Positions 59,593 to 64,000 of a stretch of DNA of 64,000 nucleotides are shown one piece after another (position 1 is the first letter of the stretch; every line of letters starts with the position of its first letter). Below the pieces are notes generated by a model. That model was not told the DNA's origin. It did no database searches and saw only the letters and a list, made by a program, of their open reading frames with translations. The translations under genes and the position numbers were made by a program. The stretch is from Sphingobium bisphenolivorans (GTDB lineage Bacteria > Pseudomonadota > Alphaproteobacteria > Sphingomonadales > Sphingomonadaceae), in assembly GCF_000412635.1 (NCBI RefSeq), contig NZ_ASTG01000003.1:124001-188000 (forward strand), given 5' to 3'.

Positions 59593-60606
59593 TCAGGCCG
59601 ACAGGCGGGTTTCCTGCACGGGGAGCTCCAGCAGCTGCATGCGCTGCATTTCTTCCGCGAACCATCGTACGGTTTCGGCGAGGCCGGCAGCAAGCGGCAC
59701 GCGCGGCGCCCAGCCCAGCAGCGCTCTTGCCCGACCGATGTCGGGGCGCCGGCGGCGCGGATCGTCTACGGGCAGGGGATGGTACACGACCTCCGCCGTG
59801 GTCGGCACGAGCGCGCGGACCTGCTCCAGCAGCTGGGTGATCGTATATTCTTCCGGATTGCCGAGATTGACCGGGGTGAGCGATACGTCCTTCGCCTCCA
59901 TCAAGCGGATGAGGCCGTCGACCAGGTCCGACACATAGCAGAAGCTGCGGGTCTGGCTGCCGTCGCCATAGATGGTGATTTCCTGCCCCTCCAGCGCCTG
60001 GCAGATGAGGTTCGACACTACGCGGCCATCGCGCGGGTCCATGTGCGGGCCGTAGGTGTTGAAGATGCGCGCGACGCGCACCTCCGCCCGTTGCAGACGC
60101 CCGAAGTCGAAGGCCATCGCCTCCGCCGCGCGCTTGCCCTCGTCATAGCAGGCGCGCGGGCCGGTGCAGTTCACCCAGCCGCGATAATCCTCCCGCTGCG
60201 GGTGCTGTTCGGGATCGCCATACACCTCGCTGGTGGAGGTGAGGAGGAAGCGGGCGCCGCTCTGTTCCGCGAGCCGCAGCAGGCGGTCCGTGCCGACGAC
60301 ATTGGTGAGCATCGTATGTTCGGGGTCCGACTGATAATGCGGCGGGGACGCGGCGCAGGCGAGATTATAGATGCGCTCGATCCGGTCGGCCTGCTCCACC
60401 ACCTCGTCGGGCAGCGGATCGGTGATGTCGGCGCGCACGAAGCTGAACCCGGGATGGTTGGTCAGCGCCCGGAGATTGCCGGGCCGCGCCGTCAGCATAT
60501 TGTCGAGGCACAGCACGTCCCAGCCCTGTTCGAGCAGCCGCGCGCAAAGATGCGAGCCGATGAAACCCGCGCCACCAGCGACCAGTGCTATTTTCTTTTC
60601 TTTCAT
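59593..60606 (-). CDS. UDP-glucuronate decarboxylase-type NAD-dependent epimerase
   Basis: The 337-residue extended SDR protein has the Rossmann motif GGAGFIGSHL (residues 11-20), NLACAASPPHYQSDP, and STSEVYGDPEQHPQREDYRGWVN with PRACYDEGKRAAEA (YxxxK). RIFNTYGPHMDPRDGRVVSN is close to UDP-xylose synthases. Such enzymes turn UDP-glucuronate into UDP-xylose for glycans. It lies at the end of a glycosyltransferase operon; its start overlaps the preceding stop (ATGA). An alternative is another UDP-sugar epimerase, but the motifs favour decarboxylase. Confidence 0.9.
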   Translation of the reverse strand: MKEKKIALVAGGAGFIGSHLCARLLEQGWDVLCLDNMLTARPGNLRALTNHPGFSFVRADITDPLPDEVVEQADRIERIYNLACAASPPHYQSDPEHTMLTNVVGTDRLLRLAEQSGARFLLTSTSEVYGDPEQHPQREDYRGWVNCTGPRACYDEGKRAAEAMAFDFGRLQRAEVRVARIFNTYGPHMDPRDGRVVSNLICQALEGQEITIYGDGSQTRSFCYVSDLVDGLIRLMEAKDVSLTPVNLGNPEEYTITQLLEQVRALVPTTAEVVYHPLPVDDPRRRRPDIGRARALLGWAPRVPLAAGLAETVRWFAEEMQRMQLLELPVQETRLSA

Positions 60607-61694
60607 GCGGCATCCTTCCCGATGGTCAAAAGCTGTTCGGCATCGCGGCGCTGCGCGGCCTCTTCGATCAGTTGTTCCAGAAGCTCCGCCCGGCGCGCGC
60701 CGCTGTGTTCGGCAAGCACCCGCGCTCTGGCGGCGTGGCCCATGGCGGCGCCGTCCTGGCCGAGCGCCGCGACCACCGCATCGGTGCCCGGGGCGAAGGC
60801 GATCTCGCGGCCGGGTTCGAACACTTCCTCAAGGCCCGGCCATATGTCCGTCAGGATTGGCGTGCCGCAGGCAGCGGCCTCGAACAGGCGGACGGAGGGC
60901 GACCAGCCCGCAGCGATCATGTCCGCGCGTGTGACGTTCAGCGTGTAGCGCGATGCACAGTAGAAGGCGGGATGATCGGCGGGCGGCAGATGATCGATGC
61001 GCTCGACATTCTCCGGCCAGTCGATGTCGGCGGGATATTGGGGGCCGGCGACCACGAAGCATTTGTCGGGCATTCGGCGGGCCGGCTCGATCAGCAGCCG
61101 CTCCAGCGTCGGCTGGCGATCGGCGCTGTAGGTGCCGAGATAGGAGAGATCCCAACGCTTCTCCGTTGCGACAGGGCGGTAGTGATCGGTATCGACCGCG
61201 CAATAGAGGGCGCGGGCGGCTGGGGCGCCATAGCGTTCCTCGATGAGCCGGAGCGTAGGTCCGCCGGTGAAGGAGAGATAGAGATCGTAACCCGGCATCA
61301 GCGCGGGGCTGATATAATCATGCTGCCCGCTTTCCAGCAGCGAGAGGGTAACGGGCGTGTCGATATCGTAGAAGGCGGTGACGTTACGCGCCCAGCTTTG
61401 CACCAGCTCCCCCACGCCTACCCCGTCGGGCACGTAGGAGCCGACGATGACCGCATCCGCCCCGGCGATCTCGTCACGCCATTGGGCAAGGCTTTCCAGA
61501 TCGGCATAAAAGGCGAGCTTGCAGAAATTAGGGTCGGGCATGTCCCGGCTGTTGGCGTACCAGGGCACGTCCCGCTCCAGGAACAGGATGTCGTGCCCGC
61601 GCGCGGCGAAGGCGGACAGGAGGGCACGATAGGTTGTGGCGTGACCGTTGCCCCAGGAGGAGGACAGGCTGAGGCCGAGGACGACGAGCTTCAT
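60603..61694 (-). CDS. CgeB-like glycosyltransferase
   Basis: The 363-residue protein has a GT-B fold: LVVLGLSLSSSWGNGHATTYRALLSAFAARGHDILFLERD at the N-terminus and a C-terminal half with NVTRADMIAAGWSPSVRLFEAAACGTPILTDIWPGLEEVF, as in the glycosyl transferases group 1 / CgeB family. It shares a recognisable opening (SLLSS-W-NG-A--YR-L--LAARGH) with the two genes upstream. It overlaps its neighbours by 4 bp. The donor is unknown, but UDP-xylose from the adjacent enzyme is a natural guess. Confidence 0.87.
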   Translation of the reverse strand: MKLVVLGLSLSSSWGNGHATTYRALLSAFAARGHDILFLERDVPWYANSRDMPDPNFCKLAFYADLESLAQWRDEIAGADAVIVGSYVPDGVGVGELVQSWARNVTAFYDIDTPVTLSLLESGQHDYISPALMPGYDLYLSFTGGPTLRLIEERYGAPAARALYCAVDTDHYRPVATEKRWDLSYLGTYSADRQPTLERLLIEPARRMPDKCFVVAGPQYPADIDWPENVERIDHLPPADHPAFYCASRYTLNVTRADMIAAGWSPSVRLFEAAACGTPILTDIWPGLEEVFEPGREIAFAPGTDAVVAALGQDGAAMGHAARARVLAEHSGARRAELLEQLIEEAAQRRDAEQLLTIGKDAA

Positions 61695-62776
61695 GCCGCC
61701 ACCACCTTTCTCGCGTGGGCGCGGAGTAGCGCGTCCACCTGTGCTCCGCGCTTCTCATAGACATGGTCGCGCGTGATGCGCAGCCGCGCCGCTTCGCCGA
61801 TGGCGGCGGCCCGTTCAGGTGTGAGCTCGCGGATAAGGTGGGCCACATCCTGCCCGTCGCGGGCGACCAGCACTTCGCGGCCGGGTTCGAGAAATAGCTC
61901 TATGCCCTCCCATGCGTCGGTGATGAGGCAGGCGGCGGCGCCGGCGGCCTCGAACACGCGGGTCGCGGGCGAGAAACCCACGCGCGCCATGCTGTCGCGG
62001 GCGATGTTGAGGACAGCGCGGGGCGTGGTGTTGAAAGCGTTATGCTCGGCCGTGTAGACATGGCCGATCGCTTCCACATTGGCGGGCAGAGCGCGCTCCT
62101 TCCAGCCATTGCCGCCGATGAGGAAGCGGGCTTCGGGAAGGAGGGAGGCGGCGCGGAGGAAGAACTCCTCGACCCGTGCCTCGCGGTCGGGGAGGCGGTT
62201 GCCTAGAAAGGCGAGGTCCGCGCGGAAGCGCTCAACTGGTGGGACCGGATGGTGAGTGTCGGGATCGAGCGCGTTATACACCGCCTCGCACCGCCTCGCG
62301 CCGATCGCCCGATAGGCGTCGATCACCGGCGGGCCGCCGCCATAGGTCAGCACCAGGTCGATATCGGGCAGGGCGCGGCGGACGGGGTGATCGGGCGCGG
62401 CGGCCATCTCGTCCAGCGTCGCGGCCGCATCCACATCCCAGAAGATGCGCAGCGCGTCCGGGCGAGGCCGCTCCACCAGCGCTTCCGTCAATTCGGTGTC
62501 GAACACGCCGACGCCGCTTGCCTTTACCACCACATCGGCATCGCTCATCGCGCCGAGCACGCCTGCAAGGCCATCGGGGGTAGCGGGATAGACGACCACC
62601 TTTGCCCATTCAGGCGGATCGATGTCGCGATGCTGCTGGCGGTCGAACGCATCCGGCTCGTAGAAGCTGACCTGGTGCCCCCGTGCGGCAAGCGCCTTCA
62701 ATATGCCGCGATAATAAGTGGCCGCGCCGTTCCAGTAGGAGGACAGGAGGCTGGAGCCGTAAAAGGCGATCTTCAT
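61691..62776 (-). CDS. CgeB-like glycosyltransferase
   Basis: The 361-residue protein starts MKIAFYGSSLLSSYWNGAAT and has the GT-B C-domain stretch ARDSMARVGFSPATRVFEAAGAAACLITDAWEGIELFLEPG. It is a paralogue of the following gene (60603-61694), with the same length and fold. The start ATG 62776 overlaps the stop of the gene upstream. Such duplicated enzymes in tandem may add successive residues to the same glycan or modify related acceptors. Confidence 0.87.
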   Translation of the reverse strand: MKIAFYGSSLLSSYWNGAATYYRGILKALAARGHQVSFYEPDAFDRQQHRDIDPPEWAKVVVYPATPDGLAGVLGAMSDADVVVKASGVGVFDTELTEALVERPRPDALRIFWDVDAAATLDEMAAAPDHPVRRALPDIDLVLTYGGGPPVIDAYRAIGARRCEAVYNALDPDTHHPVPPVERFRADLAFLGNRLPDREARVEEFFLRAASLLPEARFLIGGNGWKERALPANVEAIGHVYTAEHNAFNTTPRAVLNIARDSMARVGFSPATRVFEAAGAAACLITDAWEGIELFLEPGREVLVARDGQDVAHLIRELTPERAAAIGEAARLRITRDHVYEKRGAQVDALLRAHARKVVAA

Positions 62777-63891
62777 GCACTGATCCTTTGCTGAACCGTC
62801 ATCGCGGGGCGGAGCGTATCGACGATGCGCAGCAGCTCGTCGGTGCGGTGGGCGCAGCTGTGCCGCGCCTTGATGGTTTCAAGGCCGTGGCGGGCAAGGC
62901 TCTCGCGAAGGGTGGGGTCCGCAGCAAGCGCGCGCAGGTGCGCCGTCATTTCCGCGCCGTTTCGGGCGATCAGATAGTCCTGCCCGCCCCTGAACAGGCC
63001 CTCGCTATCCTCCCACGGCGCAGACGCGAGAGGGATGCCGCAAGCCAGCGCCTCGAACATGCGGATCGTCGGAATGCCCGGCAGCTGCGTGGCATAATGG
63101 CGACGTGGCACATGAACGGTGGCGAGGTGGCGCGCGAAAATCTCCGGCGCGCGGGCGTTTGCCGCCCAGCCATGATAGCGGATGCCATAGCGGTCGAGCG
63201 TGCGCCTTGCCTCCTCCGGGTAGCGGACGCCGTAGATGTCGAGCGGCAGGCCCGCCGACTTTGCGGGGCGGAAGAGGAAATCCTCCAGCTCGGCCGTGCG
63301 CTCGCCATCGCCCCAATTGCCGATCCAGACGAGGCCCTCGCGCCGCTGCTCATGGGCGGCGGGGCGGAACAGGCGGAGGTCGGCGGCCTCGTGCCAAGTC
63401 CAGACCCGATCGGCCCAGCCCCAGCGGCGATAGACTTCCGACAGTGCCTCACCAAAGGCGAGGATGCCGTCATAATCCTGCAGGTCGAAGGCGCGGATCG
63501 CTTGCGGGTCGCTGACAGCGCGATGGTGGGTGTCGTGGAACAGAAGCTGGAAGCGGCCGCCCTGACGGCGCATGCGACCGATCTCCGCAACCAGAGCCGG
63601 ATCGTTCCATTCATGCACGATCACCAGATCGGCAGCTTCGACCGACGTGCGCCATTCCTCCGACGAGTGGTAGGAAAGGGCGCCAAGTTCCGGATAAGCG
63701 CGGCGGAAGGGGATCAAGCCCGCCTCGCCATGATCGGCCAGAAGCTGCGAGAGGCTCCAGCCGTCAGCTTGTTCGCACGCGGTAACGTCATGGCCGCGCG
63801 CGATGAGTTCTCGCAGGACGCCGCGCAGGAAATGGGCATTGCCATGGTTCCAGCAGGACAGCAGGCTATGGGTGAAATAGACGATTTTCAT
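62773..63891 (-). CDS. CgeB-like glycosyltransferase
   Basis: The 372-residue protein starts MKIVYFTHSLLSCWNHGNAH and later reads HFLRGVLRELIARGHDVT, showing the same opening pattern as the two genes that follow. Its C-domain has TVHVPRRHYATQLPGIPTIRMFEALACGIPLASAPWEDSEGLF, family-typical for the nucleotide-sugar loop. The start overlaps the stop of the partial gene at the right edge. Its divergence from the other two is larger, so they probably act on different acceptors. Confidence 0.87.
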   Translation of the reverse strand: MKIVYFTHSLLSCWNHGNAHFLRGVLRELIARGHDVTACEQADGWSLSQLLADHGEAGLIPFRRAYPELGALSYHSSEEWRTSVEAADLVIVHEWNDPALVAEIGRMRRQGGRFQLLFHDTHHRAVSDPQAIRAFDLQDYDGILAFGEALSEVYRRWGWADRVWTWHEAADLRLFRPAAHEQRREGLVWIGNWGDGERTAELEDFLFRPAKSAGLPLDIYGVRYPEEARRTLDRYGIRYHGWAANARAPEIFARHLATVHVPRRHYATQLPGIPTIRMFEALACGIPLASAPWEDSEGLFRGGQDYLIARNGAEMTAHLRALAADPTLRESLARHGLETIKARHSCAHRTDELLRIVDTLRPAMTVQQRISA

Positions 63892-64000
63892 GCCGCCCTC
63901 CGAGCCGAATTGGGGGTAAGGGCGCCGTAGAGCTGCGCCATTTGGTCGGCCATGTTCTGCGCGCTGTAGCGCTGCGCCCGGATCGCTGCCTCCTCGCCCA
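63888..64000 (-). CDS. C-terminal end of a further glycosyltransferase (partial)
   Basis: Only the last 37 codons are in the window: the frame reads EEAAIRAQRYSAQNMADQMA and on to the TGA at 63890-63888. The pattern of a final helix with RYSAQNMADQMAQLY is typical of the end of group 1 glycosyltransferases. The stop overlaps the start of the next gene (ATGA), so the operon continues to the right of the window. Family assignment is tentative. Confidence 0.6.
   Translation of the reverse strand, partial: GEEAAIRAQRYSAQNMADQMAQLYGALTPNSARRAA

Overview
The window is high-GC, densely packed DNA with tail-to-head 4-bp gene overlaps, sphingomonad-style palindromic repeats and alphaproteobacterial gene families (aerobic CobG/CobN-type cobalamin genes, HWE kinase, TIGR04290 methyltransferase, DUF2171/DUF3606 proteins). 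It most resembles a chromosomal segment of a Sphingomonadales bacterium such as Sphingobium or Sphingomonas. This assignment is inferred from protein style and gene order, not from a search. I see no phage, insertion sequence, CRISPR array, tRNA or rRNA.

Layout. 1-4.0 kb: surface-glycan genes (partial TPR/GT9-like protein, SAM methyltransferase, pyruvyl transferase, FrhB-like protein), then mgtC. 4.5-10.0 kb: a cobalamin riboswitch followed by a plus-strand late-pathway operon, DUF1636-cobT-cobC-cobS-cobD-cbiB-cobU. 10.1-18.1 kb: an RND efflux pump with its outer-membrane and fusion proteins, divergent from an OmpR-type two-component system. 18.7-23.6 kb: the prkA-yeaH-spoVR stress module. 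24-40.2 kb: the aerobic corrin-ring cluster, mostly minus strand: riboswitch-hoxN-cobW-cobN-cobO-bluB, riboswitch-cobG-cobH-cobI-cobJ, cobK on the plus strand, and cobL-cobE-cobM-cobB-cobF. 40.3-44.2 kb: small conserved proteins and an isoaspartyl methyltransferase/erythromycin-esterase fusion. 44.3-50.2 kb: a signalling operon (hybrid kinase with three receivers, CheR, REC-PAS-HWE kinase-REC). 50.1-52.2 kb: three TadE/TadG-like genes. 52.3-55.4 kb: a Gly-rich lipoprotein and a TpsB-type outer-membrane transporter behind a c-di-GMP-I riboswitch. 55.4-59.4 kb: mannitol dehydrogenase-family gene, small stress-type proteins and a Crp-like regulator. 59.6-64 kb: UDP-glucuronate decarboxylase and four glycosyltransferases (the last one partial).

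How it fits together. The three cobalamin riboswitches put cobalt uptake (HoxN), cobalt handling (CobW), corrin synthesis, cobalt insertion (CobN), adenosylation (CobO), lower-ligand synthesis (BluB, CobT) and final assembly (CbiB, CobU, CobS) under feedback by the product. cobA, the chelatase subunits cobS/cobT and cobQ are not in the window and must lie elsewhere if the pathway is complete.

The most notable observations are: (i) a canonical c-di-GMP-I riboswitch whose expression platform can pair an 8-nt anti-Shine-Dalgarno with the RBS of an unusual Gly-rich lipoprotein lying next to a TpsB transporter; (ii) palindromic repeat elements absorbed in frame into cobN and cobB; (iii) a probable CTG start codon for bluB; (iv) two cobalamin riboswitches sharing an almost identical P13/expression-platform segment; (v) a three-receiver hybrid kinase with an orphan CheR and an HWE kinase.
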